Assembly (NCBI RefSeq): GCF_000337215.1
Contig: NZ_AOHZ01000096.1
Span: forward strand, 25,517-65,714
Source of the DNA: Natronolimnohabitans innermongolicus JCM 12255
GTDB lineage: Archaea; Halobacteriota; Halobacteria; Halobacteriales; Natrialbaceae
Length of the DNA: 40,198 nucleotides
Reading direction: 5' to 3'
The notes below the pieces were generated by a model, which was not told where the DNA came from, did no database searches, and saw only the letters and a list, made by a program, of their open reading frames with translations. A program made the position numbers and the translations under genes. Positions 31,742-40,198 of this stretch are shown piece by piece; position 1 is the first letter of the stretch; each line of letters begins with the position of its first letter.

Positions 31742-32512
31742 GTGCTTGAGAATACCACAGCATTCGTGACGGGAGCGAGTCAGGGGCTCGGACGGGAGAT
31801 CGCCGTTGCGTTCGGCGATGCGGGCGCGAACGTCGTGCTCGCGGCGCGCAGCGACGGCATCTACGAGACCGAACAGCAGATCGACGCGCCCGATCGGACG
31901 CTGGCCGTCGAGACGGACGTCACCGATCCCGACTCCGTCGCGGACTCGATCGACGCGGCGGTCGACGAGTTCGGCGGGCTTGACTGTCTGGTGAACAACG
32001 CCGGAATCGCCGGGCCGACGGCGCCGATCGAAGACACCGACGACGACGAGTGGCTCGAGACCATGGACGTCAACGTCGTCGGGACCGCACGGACGGTCCG
32101 CGCTGCAGCCCAGTCACTGCGTGACTCGGAGGCAGGCAGCATCGTCAACATCTCCTCGATCGGCGGGAAGCGCCCCTATCCGAACCGGACGCCCTACGCT
32201 GCGTCGAAGATGGGCGTTATCGGCCTCACGCGAGCCCTTGCGTTCGAGTTCGGTGACGACGACGTCACCGTAAACGCGATCTGTCCCGGCCCGGTTGAGG
32301 GCGAACGCATCGAGAACGTCTTCGAAAAACAGGCTGCAGAGCGTGGCGTCGACGTCGCCGACGTCAAAGGAGAGGTACTCGAGAGCCTCGCGATTCGGGA
32401 ACTCGTACCGCCCGAAGAGGTCGCCGACCTCGCGGTTCAGCTCGCGAGTCCGGCGACGGATCACGTGACCGGCCAGGACATCAACGTCGCCTCCGGCGGC
32501 GCGTGGTACTGA
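31742..32512 (+). CDS. Classical short-chain dehydrogenase/reductase (FabG-like)
   Basis: A 256-residue SDR: cofactor motif VTGASQGLGREIA, NNAGIAG, catalytic Ser in NISSIGG and YAASK (Tyr-x3-Lys). The CPGPVEGERIENVF lid and GQDINVASGGAWY end are typical. It reduces or oxidises a hydroxyl/keto group, with NAD(P); the substrate is unknown. The start is GTG (31742), giving VLENTTAFVTGAS. Frames extending to 31646 read through AT-rich promoter sequence (CGTATACAGCGATATC at 31687-31702) and are rejected. Confidence 0.9.
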   Translation: MLENTTAFVTGASQGLGREIAVAFGDAGANVVLAARSDGIYETEQQIDAPDRTLAVETDVTDPDSVADSIDAAVDEFGGLDCLVNNAGIAGPTAPIEDTDDDEWLETMDVNVVGTARTVRAAAQSLRDSEAGSIVNISSIGGKRPYPNRTPYAASKMGVIGLTRALAFEFGDDDVTVNAICPGPVEGERIENVFEKQAAERGVDVADVKGEVLESLAIRELVPPEEVADLAVQLASPATDHVTGQDINVASGGAWY

Positions 32513-32590
32513 CGCCACGAACGAGAGTCGACGTCCGCCTGACGTATTTGCTACTCGGATTGGCGGTCCGTGAAACGCGCGCCGAACTCG

Positions 32591-33088
32591 TCACACGTCG
32601 ATTTCGTCGTCGCCGTCGTAGTCGCGGTCGAACGACGTGTACTCGTCGTAGAACGGCTGGGAGCCGCCGCCGCTGGCGCCGAGTTCGATCCCCGCGTAGC
32701 GGGCGTCCTCGACGTCGTCCCAGACCGCAAGCGGCCACGGCTGATCGTCGCCCTGTTCGATCATCGCCGCTTCCATCTGGATCTCGGTCGCGACCGCCTG
32801 ACTGATTCCCTCGATGTAGCCGTCGTAGTACTCGCGAAGCATCTCGGCCGCCACGTTTCGATCGACCGCCTCGTCCGCCGTTTCGGACGTTTCTCCGTCC
32901 CCGTCGGACGCGTTCGCGTCGGTCGTATTCGTGTCCACCGAGTTCGTGTCGTCGACGGCCGCGTACGCGTCGGTCACGTGTGCACCGCCCTCGTTTCGCG
33001 CAGCCGCGGAGCCAGCGGTGATCGATGCGAGCGCCGCGACGGCGGAGCCCTTCAGTACGGTTCGTCGCTGTGGGTTGTCGTCGACCAT
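32591..33088 (-). CDS. Tat-exported or membrane-anchored acidic protein
   Basis: A 165-residue protein beginning with a twin-arginine signal: QRRTVLKGSAVAALASITAGSAAA. A Thr/Asp/Ser-rich spacer (TNTTDANASDGDGETSE) follows, then a helical segment AAEMLREYYDGYIEGISQAVATEIQMEAAMI and a short acidic C-terminus DRDYDGDDEIDV. No lipobox is present, so secretion or a signal-anchor is more likely. No function known. ATG at 33086-33088. Confidence 0.7.
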   Translation of the reverse strand: MVDDNPQRRTVLKGSAVAALASITAGSAAARNEGGAHVTDAYAAVDDTNSVDTNTTDANASDGDGETSETADEAVDRNVAAEMLREYYDGYIEGISQAVATEIQMEAAMIEQGDDQPWPLAVWDDVEDARYAGIELGASGGGSQPFYDEYTSFDRDYDGDDEIDV

Positions 33089-33442
33089 AGCTGATCTCGC
33101 CACGGGAGCGACTGAAAAGGGGCCCGAACGTTCCAGCGAGTAGACTGTTCGGTACCGACGACGGAAATCCGGGACAAACTTGTAGCGAGCGAAACTGACC
33201 GAACGGTTCGTTCGACCGATTTCGGCGGCGACAGTAGACACCGATTTCGCGGCTGGGATCTGCAGCGACGGAATCCACAGCGGCTCCCGCCGCGTTCTCA
33301 CTGGCCGGTACCGTCTTCGAACCCCGACCATCACGCGTTCCATACAGTCGAGTAATCTCGTCTTTCCCACTTCGATACTCGTCTGCAGGCCGGACACGCA
33401 CCCGTCCAGTTGTACTCGAGTCGAAACCCGTTCCGACGGCGA
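33089..33442. other. Intergenic region without a recognisable gene
   Basis: About 350 bp between the Tat protein start and the HD gene 3' end. Open frames here lack haloarchaeal acidic composition and start with rare codon patterns, so they look like shadows. A promoter for the Tat protein should lie near 33110-33125. No repeats or RNA-like structures found. Confidence 0.4.
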
Positions 33443-34675
33443 TCACTCAACGAACTGGTCGAGCGTCGCGTCGAGACCGTCCCGAACCTCGCTGACGAGC
33501 GCGCCCTCGATGTCGAGGCCGAGGACGTCGACCGCCGTTCGACCGACGCGCTCGCGCATCTCCGGCGGGGTGTAGACGCCGAGTCGCCACTGGGAGTACT
33601 GCGCTGCACGCAGCGCCTCGACCAGCGGTGACTGCTGGCCGAGCCGTCGAATATCACCGTTGACGACGACTCGAGTCGTCGACTCCGTCATCGACGGGCG
33701 ACCGGGAACGTCCAGAATGACGCACTCGGGATCGACGTCCGCGTCGTCGGCGATTTCGTGCTCGAACTCCCGGATCGACTCGTGGTCGGCCTCGATGATG
33801 CCGCCCGGCACGTCGTCGATTTCGGCCCAGACGGCCCGTTTGTAGAGGTTCCGGTGATCGAGGCGGCGCGAGAACTGGCTGGTCGCCTCGCAGGATCGGA
33901 GGGCGACGATCAGGTCGTGGTCGTCCATTCGCTGGAGGCTTGCGGCGTCGACATCGGGCTCGGGGGCGTCTAACAGTCGCTCGGCCGCTCGGCGCAACAT
34001 CGCCTTGCTGATCCGGGCGACGCTGTGGCTGTAGACGGCGGGGTTCATCAGCGCGCGCGCGACGAGGAGACTTTCGGCCGTCTGGACGTTGCCCTCGTCC
34101 AGAACGAGTTCGTCGTCCGTAAACGTCAGTTCGCGCACCAACCGGCCGTGATCGATCGTCCCGTAGGGGACCCCCGTGTGGTGGGCGTCCCGCACCAGGT
34201 AGTCCATCCGATCGACGTCGAGTTCGCCCGAGACGAGCTGGCCGAACCGACCCTCGCCCGCGATCAGGTCGGCGACGGCGTCGGGCTCGAGGTCGTGCTC
34301 GCGGAGCACGTCACCGACCTGTCCGTCCTCGAGCAGGCCGTGGACGTCGTCGTGGTAGCGACCCGTTCGCCGGTACGTGAGCGACTCCAGGTTGTGGCTG
34401 AACGGTCCGTGGCCGATATCGTGGAGGAGCGCGGCGGCGTGGACGCGATCCGCCTGTCGGCCCGAGACGCCGAGTTGCTCGAGCGCTTCGCAGGCCAGGT
34501 GATAGACGCCGAGGCTGTGTTCGAACCGCGTGTGGTTGGCCGAGGGGTAGACCAGCGAGACCGTTCCGAGCTGTCGGATGTTGCGCAGCCGCTGGAGTTC
34601 GGGCGTATCCAGCAGGTCCTGTGCCACTCCGTCGATCCGGATGTGGTCGTGGACACTGTCCTTGATGGTCGTCAT
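33443..34675 (-). CDS. HD-domain phosphohydrolase (SAMHD1/dNTPase-like)
   Basis: A 410-residue protein. The N-terminal HD domain has TIKDSVHDHIRIDG, then RLRNIRQLGTVSLVYPSANHTRFEHSLGVYHLA and an ALLHDIGHGPFSH block (His85-Asp86). LDVDRMDYLVRDAHHTGV contributes the distal Asp. The order matches the SAMHD1/deoxyguanosinetriphosphate triphosphohydrolase family. The C-terminal 120 residues are a separate region (VVVNGDIRRLG, then AAQYSQWRLGVYTPPEMRERVG). It probably hydrolyses nucleotides, controlling dNTP levels. ATG at 34675. Confidence 0.88.
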   Translation of the reverse strand: MTTIKDSVHDHIRIDGVAQDLLDTPELQRLRNIRQLGTVSLVYPSANHTRFEHSLGVYHLACEALEQLGVSGRQADRVHAAALLHDIGHGPFSHNLESLTYRRTGRYHDDVHGLLEDGQVGDVLREHDLEPDAVADLIAGEGRFGQLVSGELDVDRMDYLVRDAHHTGVPYGTIDHGRLVRELTFTDDELVLDEGNVQTAESLLVARALMNPAVYSHSVARISKAMLRRAAERLLDAPEPDVDAASLQRMDDHDLIVALRSCEATSQFSRRLDHRNLYKRAVWAEIDDVPGGIIEADHESIREFEHEIADDADVDPECVILDVPGRPSMTESTTRVVVNGDIRRLGQQSPLVEALRAAQYSQWRLGVYTPPEMRERVGRTAVDVLGLDIEGALVSEVRDGLDATLDQFVE

Positions 34676-34845
34676 ACCGAGTGGTTCGGCGCAATCACAC
34701 AAAAACTGTCGAGTCGCGACCGTCGCGTTGCCGGTCGACGGTACGCTCGAGTGTCGCTGCCGGTACTCGCCGGAGCGGTTACAAAAGCGCCCGTCACCTG
34801 ACGCGGGGGTACTTACCGGCGTGGCCGTCGTCAGTGTCGGGTAGC

Positions 34846-35094
34846 ATGACCGATCTCACGATCCCGCGGGACGCCAACGAGGAAGACGCCGAAAAACTCG
34901 TCCGCGAACACGTCGAAATCGGCGATACCGTCCAGATCTGGGAGCGCGAACGAACCGACGACGGTGACCACGACGTGGTAGGGGAGGTAACCGGAATAGA
35001 AGCGGGATATCTCGAACTCGACGGACAGTCTCCCGAGTCCGGGAGCGTCCGGTACGACGAGATCGATACGGTGATTCGAGTCGAAGACGCGTAG
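34846..35094 (+). CDS. Small acidic beta-rich protein
   Basis: An 82-residue protein: LTIPRDANEEDAEKLVREHVEIGDTVQIWER, then VVGEVTGIEAGYLELDGQ, SVRYDEIDTVIRVE. The second half looks like a small beta-barrel (SH3- or Sm-like), with the first part helical. Not matched to a named family. The start is the ATG at 34846, about 32 bp after a TATA-like ACTTACC. Divergent from the HD gene. Confidence 0.62.
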   Translation: MTDLTIPRDANEEDAEKLVREHVEIGDTVQIWERERTDDGDHDVVGEVTGIEAGYLELDGQSPESGSVRYDEIDTVIRVEDA

Positions 35095-35245
35095 CGGAGC
35101 GATCGCTGCCGTCACCGAACGCCGTCAGACGTACGGCGAGCCGTCCGGCAGTCTCGAAGACCACGCCGTCCCGTTACGGTCCGTCCGAATCAACCCGAAC
35201 TGCAGAGACCCGAGGAACAAACCACGACGGTGGTCGCGGGAGCAG

Positions 35246-35641
35246 TCACTCCGCGGTCGCCTCGAGTCCCGCCGTCAACTCCTCGCGCAGCGGCTCCGGA
35301 ATCGGCGTCGGGCCGTCGTCGACGACGACCGCGACCGTCGTCACGGTTGCGACGACGCGGTTCTCTCCGTCTCGAAGCTCGAACTTGAGCGTGAAGCTCG
35401 TCTCACCGACGTCAGTGACGTCGACCGCGACGGTGATCGGCGCCAGCGACCCGAGTTCTCGTTCGTAATCGATCTCGAGACGGACGACGAGGTGCTCGAG
35501 TTCGCCGGGACCGTAGCCGCGGCTCGCGAGGTAGCGGTCGCGCGCGAGATCGGTGTAGGCAACGAATTTGGAGTTGTTGACGTGGCCGCTCGGACCGAGG
35601 TCGTCGGTTCGAACGTCGATCGTCGTCTCGTAGTGGCTCAT
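35246..35641 (-). CDS. Hot-dog fold acyl-CoA thioesterase (4HBT family)
   Basis: A 131-residue protein with the YbgC/FcbC-type motif near the start: VRTDDLGPSGHVNNSKFVAYTDLARDRYL (Asp-x-x-GHVNN). A central VVRLEIDYERELGSLAPITV strand follows, then a TSFTLKFELRDGENRVVATV stretch. It cleaves thioester bonds of acyl-CoA or a related acyl carrier. ATG at 35639-35641. A frame reading from 35776 extends into the SHOCT gene and is rejected. Confidence 0.87.
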   Translation of the reverse strand: MSHYETTIDVRTDDLGPSGHVNNSKFVAYTDLARDRYLASRGYGPGELEHLVVRLEIDYERELGSLAPITVAVDVTDVGETSFTLKFELRDGENRVVATVTTVAVVVDDGPTPIPEPLREELTAGLEATAE

Positions 35642-35738
35642 GCTCGAGCCCAGACAGTCGGGAGGCGAGTGCGTTTCGTCCTGCGGCCGTGGCCAGTTCG
35701 TCGCCGGTGCAAGTACCGACACCGCGTGCTGGATTCCC

Positions 35739-36182
35739 TCACCGCTCTCGTTCGGGTTCGCGATTCCGTCCGTCATCGACGGATCCGAGATCGAACTCCC
35801 GCGACGAGTCAGCGGTCGTTGCGCCGTCGAAGAGATCGTCGGGGAGGTCGTCGACGGCGACGAGTCGCTCGAGTCGCCGTTCGAACTCCGCGTCGTCGAT
35901 CTCGCCCGCCGCGTAGCGCCGTTTCAGCTCCTCGAGGGCGTCGGGTTCGGCTTCCCTTGGCTCCAACGTCGATTCGGACGATTCTTCGCCGAACAACAGC
36001 GTCGCCATCTCGTCACCCCAGAACAGGAAGATCGGCGTCAGCAGGAACCAGCCGATGATCACGATCACACCGGCGAGTGCCTCGAGTCCCGCGATACCGG
36101 CGAGACTGATCAGTGCGAACGTCACGATTCCGATCAGTAGCCAGCCGTCCTCGGCGACGAACTCGCGGAGCATCGGTGCCAT
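35739..36182 (-). CDS. SHOCT-domain membrane protein
   Basis: A 147-residue protein: two hydrophobic segments in the first 55 residues (WLLIGIVTFALISLAGIAGL and LAGVIVIIGWFLLTPIFLFW), then an acidic linker. A SHOCT motif follows (DALEELKRRYAAGEIDDAEFERRLERL), then an Asp/Glu-rich tail. SHOCT is a short oligomerisation-type domain seen in many haloarchaeal membrane proteins of unknown role. ATG at 36182, selected by the TATA box at 36205. Confidence 0.82.
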   Translation of the reverse strand: MAPMLREFVAEDGWLLIGIVTFALISLAGIAGLEALAGVIVIIGWFLLTPIFLFWGDEMATLLFGEESSESTLEPREAEPDALEELKRRYAAGEIDDAEFERRLERLVAVDDLPDDLFDGATTADSSREFDLGSVDDGRNREPERER

Positions 36183-36204
36183 ACAGTCGCATGGATTGCC
36201 CGAA

Positions 36205-36211
36205 ATATATA
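36205..36211 (-). promoter_or_regulatory. TATA box of the SHOCT protein gene
   Basis: ATATATA is centred about 26 bp before the ATG (36182). It is the clearest TATA box in this region and implies a leaderless mRNA. Confidence 0.65.
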
Positions 36212-36557
36212 GCCCAGCCAATCGGTCGGGTGTCGGTGCGAGGGCTCACCGTCTCGACCGGCTCGAGCCGGTGCTCAGCGACGCTGCTTCCAACCGGCCG
36301 ATGAAGCCGCTGACACGAGTTTAATATAGCTGTTATTGGTTTATGGAGCGATTCCTCACCGAGGCGTGACCGCGGGTCGGGCAGATCACGACGGTGGTAT
36401 GTTTCCCCGAGTTAGCGAATAGAAGTACTCCTATCGAGACAAATAGAGGTTCCTCTCAATAGAATAGATAGCTAGTCAGCTATTAGCATTCGAGAGACGG
36501 TGTGGGAAATTCGGATTCTAGCCGACAACGGTATAAGATTCCTACACACACCAAGAA

Positions 36558-36605
36558 ATGGACTCTAATACGGCTACAGGTTCTTGCAACCATCAACCGG
36601 ACTGA
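36558..36605 (+). CDS. Possible leaderless mini-ORF (15 residues)
   Basis: ATG at 36558 encodes MDSNTATGSCNHQPD and stops at 36605. A TATA-like GTATAAG lies at 36531-36537, about 24 bp upstream, the spacing expected of a leaderless transcript. Such an ORF has little coding evidence by itself, and chance is the simplest explanation. Confidence 0.2.
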   Translation: MDSNTATGSCNHQPD

Positions 36606-36718
36606 TGTGACGTTCGGGATATACTGACAACTAGTGCTCTCGGTAAGCACGGTATTAGTGCGGAATACTAGTAACTATCGTGAAGCGGTACTTCGACTGT
36701 GAGCCGTCCGCCGAACGA

Positions 36719-38290
36719 TCACCCCTCGTCGTCCGTTCGCTCCTCGAGTTTGTATTTCTGAATCTTGCCGCTGGTCGTCCGCGGCAGTTCGTCGATAAAT
36801 TCGACCTCGCGGGGGTGTTTGTACGCAGCTACTCGCTCGAGGACGTACTCCGTAATCGCCTCAGCGGTGACGTCTTCACCGGGTTCGACGCCGGGTGCGG
36901 GAACGACGAACGCCTTCGGCACCTCGTTTCGTCGCTCGTCGGGGATTCCGACGACGGCGCTCTCGGCGACGGCCTCGTGTTCGGCGAGGAGTTCCTCGAG
37001 TTCGCTGGGGTAGACGTTGTAGCCCGCGGTGTTGATCATGTGCTTCTTGCGGTCGACGATCTCGTAGTAGTTGTCCGCGTCTCGACGGGCAATGTCGCCG
37101 GTTCGGAAGTACCCGTTCTCGGTGAACGCCGCCGCCGTCGCCTCCGGCATGTCGTGATAGCCCGTCATGACCTGCGGGCCGCGGACGAGTAATTCGCCTT
37201 CCTCGCCGGGGTCGACCTCGTCGCCGCTCTCGTCGACGATCTTACAGTCGGTCTGGCGGGTCGGCTGGCCGATCGTGCCGTGGCGCAGGCCGAACGTCGA
37301 ATTCGACTGCGAGTGAGTGGCGCCGTGAGTCTCCGTGAGGCCGTACCCCTCGCCCATGTCGACGCCCGCGACCTCCTCGAACCGCTCCTGGACCGCGACG
37401 GACATCTTCGCGCCGCCCTCGCCCGCCGTCTCCAGACTCGAGAGGTCGTACTCGCCGAAGTGCTCGCTGTTGACCATGTCGACGTACATCGCGGTGACGC
37501 CGACGAAGTGGGTGATCTCCGCTTTCTCCATCAGTTCCATGGCCGCGTCGCCGTCCCAGTTCGCCGCGCTCCGGAGGTAGACGCGCCCGCCGCGAAGCAG
37601 AGGCTGCCAGGCGGTGTGCGTAAAGCCCGTGATATGATACAGCGGGAGCCAGACGAGGCTGCGGACGTCCTCGTCCGCGAGGTCGCTCGGCTGGGAGAGG
37701 ATCGAAAACATCTGCGCGCGGAAGTTCCGATGAGTGAGCTGGACGCCCTTCGGTTTCCCCGTGGTGCCCGACGTGTACGGAAGCAAGGCGACGTCGTCGT
37801 CGTCTCGCTCGACGAACCGTTCCTCGCCGCGGACGTCCGAAAACATCTCGACACCCTCGTCGGTGCTGCCGACGGCGATGACGAGCGGGTCCCAGTCGAT
37901 TTCCTCGAGTCCCTCCTGGAGGTGCTCGAGCAGCGCCGCGTGGGTCAAGACGACCGTCGCGTCGGTGTCCTCGAGCTGGTAGGCCAGCTCCCGGCGTCGG
38001 TACTGCGGGTTGACCGGCGAGACGACGACGCCCGCCTTGAAAGCGCCGAGTGCGCCGATCAGGTAGGCCGGACAGTTCGGCAGGTACTGCAACATGACGT
38101 CGCCGGGCTCGACGCCGCGGTCGGCCAGTCCGCCGGCGAATCTGGCGCTTTCCTCGCGGAGGTCGTCGTGCGTGAGCGTCGTCCCGTGGTATTCGATCGC
38201 CGTCGCGTCGCCGTGGTGACGCGCCGTCTCGTCGTGAAGTCGAGCAGCATTCCCGGCTCTCGCGTCCGCGTGCACTGAATCAAGATTCAT
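36719..38290 (-). CDS. AMP-dependent acyl-CoA synthetase/ligase
   Basis: A 523-residue member of the ANL superfamily: activates a carboxylic acid as acyl-AMP, then transfers it to CoA. Motifs: PYTSGTTGKPKGVQLTH (P-loop), the GEGYGLTET block, YFRTGDIARRDADNYYEIVDRKK, and the C-terminal PRTTSGKIQKYKL with the catalytic lysine. Probably medium- or long-chain fatty acyl substrates, given the dehydrogenase and thiolase next to it. The ATG at 38288-38290 gives MNLDSVHADAR; AT-rich TAAAGCG lies about 28 bp upstream. Divergent from the acyl-CoA dehydrogenase gene. Confidence 0.93.
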   Translation of the reverse strand: MNLDSVHADARAGNAARLHDETARHHGDATAIEYHGTTLTHDDLREESARFAGGLADRGVEPGDVMLQYLPNCPAYLIGALGAFKAGVVVSPVNPQYRRRELAYQLEDTDATVVLTHAALLEHLQEGLEEIDWDPLVIAVGSTDEGVEMFSDVRGEERFVERDDDDVALLPYTSGTTGKPKGVQLTHRNFRAQMFSILSQPSDLADEDVRSLVWLPLYHITGFTHTAWQPLLRGGRVYLRSAANWDGDAAMELMEKAEITHFVGVTAMYVDMVNSEHFGEYDLSSLETAGEGGAKMSVAVQERFEEVAGVDMGEGYGLTETHGATHSQSNSTFGLRHGTIGQPTRQTDCKIVDESGDEVDPGEEGELLVRGPQVMTGYHDMPEATAAAFTENGYFRTGDIARRDADNYYEIVDRKKHMINTAGYNVYPSELEELLAEHEAVAESAVVGIPDERRNEVPKAFVVPAPGVEPGEDVTAEAITEYVLERVAAYKHPREVEFIDELPRTTSGKIQKYKLEERTDDEG

Positions 38291-38412
38291 GTTTCCAAAC
38301 ACCACGGTCTGCTACTAAAGCGTATCGCGCGGTAAACAGACTCGCTGCATCCGGTATCGGCTCCCAGTCGGCGTGTTAATTTCACAACGCTGTATTTGAC
38401 CGCTTTGTCGTA

Positions 38413-38420
38413 CATTTACA
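38413..38420 (+). promoter_or_regulatory. TATA box of the acyl-CoA dehydrogenase gene
   Basis: CATTTACA is centred about 28 bp before the ATG at 38444, fitting a leaderless transcript and excluding the longer in-frame start at 38396. Confidence 0.6.
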
Positions 38421-38443
38421 ATGTTGTACCTCGATACCCCGGT

Positions 38444-39694
38444 ATGGAGTACCACGACTCCGAGAAAGCAAAGGAGGTTGCAGGGCGCGTAGAGGAGTTC
38501 ATGGACGAGGTCGTCATCCCGCGCGAGCGGGAGGCTCTCGCCACGGGCGAGCAGATTTCCATGGACGAGATTCACGACTTCTGGGAGCAAGCGAAAGAGC
38601 GCGATCTGTTCGCGCCCCAGGTTCCCGAGGAGTACGGCGGCCAGGGACTGGACTTCAGCGACATGTTGCCGTCGTTCGAGCAGGTCGGCCGCTCGCTGCT
38701 CGGTGCGCTCGCCATCCGCGCGAACGCGCCCCAGGAGGGGAACATGCACACCCTGGAGATGGTCGGCACGGAAGAACAGAAAGAGGAGTATCTCCGCCCG
38801 CTCGTCCAGGGTGAAATCTCCTCGGCCTTCGCGATGACCGAGCCCAAACAGGGCGGCGGCTCCGATCCGAAGATGCTCCAGAGCACCGCCGTCAAGGACG
38901 GCGACGAGTGGGTGATCAACGCCCACAAGTGGTGGACTTCGGACGGCCTGAACGCCGACTTCTACCTGTTGATGGCCCGCACCGACCTCGACGCCCACCC
39001 CTACGAGGGGACGTCGATCATCCTCGTGCCCGCCGACGCCGACGGCGTCGAAGTCGTTCGGAACGTTCCCCACCTCGGCGGCCACGGCATCACCGAGCGC
39101 GAGGGCGGTCACGCCGAGATGAAGTTCAACAACGTTCGGGTCCCCGTTGAGAACACCATCGGCGAGGAGAACGAAGGCTTCCAGATCGCTCAAATGCGTC
39201 TCGGCGGCGGTCGACTCACCCACTGTATGCGTTACTCCGGGATGGCCGAGCGCTCGCTCGACGTCGCGAAAGCCTACCTGCAAGAGCGGGAAGCCTTCGG
39301 TACGACGCTCGAGGAAAAACAGGCGCTGCGCCACCGGATCGCCGACGCCGAGACGCGGCTGCACGCCGCCCGGTGTATGGTTCGCCACGCCGCCCGCGAA
39401 CTCGACCGCAGCGACGCCCGCATCGAGGTCGCGATGGCGAAGATGTTCACCGCGAACGTCACCAACGAGACGATCGACCTCGCCCTGCAGTGTTGTGGCG
39501 GCAACGGGATCGGCAAGGACCTGCCGATCGCGCACTTCTACGAGAACGTCCGCTCGTTCCGGATCGTCGACGGCGCCGACGAGGTCCACCGTCGCTCGAT
39601 CGCCCGCTGGGCGTTCGACGACGTCGACGAGACGGAAATCGAGAACGCCCTGCAGTTCGACGAGGACCTGCGGATCGACGCGCTCGACGAGTAA
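38444..39694 (+). CDS. Acyl-CoA dehydrogenase
   Basis: A 416-residue flavoprotein that introduces the alpha-beta double bond of acyl-CoA in beta-oxidation. Signatures: VPEEYGGQGLDFSD, FAMTEPKQGGGSDP, INAHKWWTSDG, REAFGTTLEEKQALRHRIADAE, LQCCGGNGIGKDLPIAHFYENVR and DGADEVHRRSIARW with the catalytic-base-position Glu of GxxEVHR. The gene is divergent from the acyl-CoA synthetase and close to the thiolase, forming a small fatty-acid degradation module. Preferred chain length is not predictable from the sequence alone. Confidence 0.94.
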   Translation: MEYHDSEKAKEVAGRVEEFMDEVVIPREREALATGEQISMDEIHDFWEQAKERDLFAPQVPEEYGGQGLDFSDMLPSFEQVGRSLLGALAIRANAPQEGNMHTLEMVGTEEQKEEYLRPLVQGEISSAFAMTEPKQGGGSDPKMLQSTAVKDGDEWVINAHKWWTSDGLNADFYLLMARTDLDAHPYEGTSIILVPADADGVEVVRNVPHLGGHGITEREGGHAEMKFNNVRVPVENTIGEENEGFQIAQMRLGGGRLTHCMRYSGMAERSLDVAKAYLQEREAFGTTLEEKQALRHRIADAETRLHAARCMVRHAARELDRSDARIEVAMAKMFTANVTNETIDLALQCCGGNGIGKDLPIAHFYENVRSFRIVDGADEVHRRSIARWAFDDVDETEIENALQFDEDLRIDALDE

Positions 39695-40009
39695 CACCGT
39701 CCGTATCACCACCGACGTTTTTCTGGCGGATCGTCGCCCACCGTCGCGCTCACCGTCACGAATCGATCGACCGCTGTGCGGTGGCGCGCGCTGTCGGCCG
39801 GCCGAGCGAGAGCGAGGACGGACGATGACTCCGCGTGAGGGATGAGCGAGCGAGCAACGCGAGAGAGTGAATCGGCTGGGGAGGGAGTGGCCGCTCATCG
39901 TTGCCACGATTGCAGCGTCTCGATCTCGGTCGGTACGATAGCAGCGTTTCAGCCGATCGTCCGAAAACGGATTTCTCCCGACTCTACCGAGAAACCGCCG
40001 GAAGCGGAT
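39695..40009. other. Intergenic region between acyl-CoA dehydrogenase and thiolase
   Basis: About 315 bp between two converging genes. A T-run (GTTTTTCTGG, near 39718-39727) just after the dehydrogenase stop may be its terminator. The rest is GC-rich without a credible gene or repeat. Confidence 0.4.

Positions 40010-40198
<189 letters not shown>

Larger units (their letters stand above)
36183..36718. other. Lower-GC gap rich in CTAG and short inverted repeats
   Basis: About 535 bp with no credible long gene. It contains the SHOCT promoter (36205) and then AT-rich sequence from about 36320. Features: hairpin ATAGCT/AGCTAT (36468-36483); GTGCT/AGCAC (36633-36649) inside a larger ACTAGT-rich stretch; four CTAG sites (36472, 36518, 36631, 36668), very dense for this genome; a possible leaderless mini-ORF (36558). 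It looks like a decayed insertion or acquired sequence. Confidence 0.5.

Noticed and set aside
33089-33442. Possible small gene between the Tat protein and the HD gene.
   Set aside because: Open frames here have Arg/Ser-rich composition and no recognisable start, unlike the acidic proteins of this genome.
38315-39907. 530-codon open frame on the minus strand across the acyl-CoA dehydrogenase.
   Set aside because: It is a shadow frame; the dehydrogenase on the plus strand has complete family motifs.

Overview
This window is haloarchaeal chromosomal DNA. It is GC-rich, the predicted proteins are very acidic, and it carries TFB, Orc1/Cdc6, TiaS, a Drg-type GTPase, PRC-barrel and SHOCT proteins, and Tat-dependent lipoproteins. 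Many start codons lie 25-30 nt downstream of a TATA-like box, as in leaderless haloarchaeal transcripts. The gene set fits the Natrialbales (Natrinema/Haloterrigena-like), but the genus is an inference. I see no rRNA, intact tRNA or CRISPR array.

Layout: 1-2.9 kb holds a partial TFB, a DUF357 protein and a DUF389 membrane protein. 2.9-6.5 kb holds a glutaredoxin-thioredoxin reductase fusion, then a replication origin: 20-bp tandem repeats, a purine tract, a palindrome, inverted ORB elements flanking an AT-rich unwinding region, the orc1/cdc6 gene, and a regular array of four more ORBs behind it. 6.5-9.4 kb holds a small Cys-rich protein and two tandem paralogous Tat lipoproteins. 9.5-12.4 kb holds a two-domain VOC protein, an IS200/IS605-type relic and an NhaC-family antiporter. 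12.6-22.8 kb is mostly housekeeping: Drg GTPase, formyltransferase-like protein, PRC-barrel protein, TiaS, an HTH regulator, glutaredoxin, purine permease, TrkA and a Zim-like (probably CTAG-specific) DNA methyltransferase. 23.0-27.2 kb is compositionally different (many CTAG sites): an RND/MMPL exporter, a DUF7521-like membrane protein with its overlapping HTH gene, and a CopD-like membrane protein. 27.3-36.2 kb holds a second NhaC antiporter overlapping a small TRAM-like gene, a Xi-class GST-like reductase, two SDR enzymes, a Tat protein, an HD phosphohydrolase, a thioesterase and a SHOCT membrane protein. After a gene-poor, lower-GC gap, 36.7-40.2 kb holds a fatty-acid module: acyl-CoA synthetase, acyl-CoA dehydrogenase and the end of a thiolase.

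The most unusual signals are: (i) a family of intergenic palindromes, three copies with about 42/50 pairwise core identity, two of them enclosed by arms that differ in sequence but still pair; (ii) the origin architecture, with a 55-56-bp periodic ORB array downstream of orc1/cdc6; (iii) clustering of the otherwise rare CTAG tetramer in two segments, one directly beside the probable CTAG methyltransferase; and (iv) the glutaredoxin-thioredoxin reductase fusion.

All assignments come from reading the sequence and remembered family motifs. No database search or computed statistic was used.
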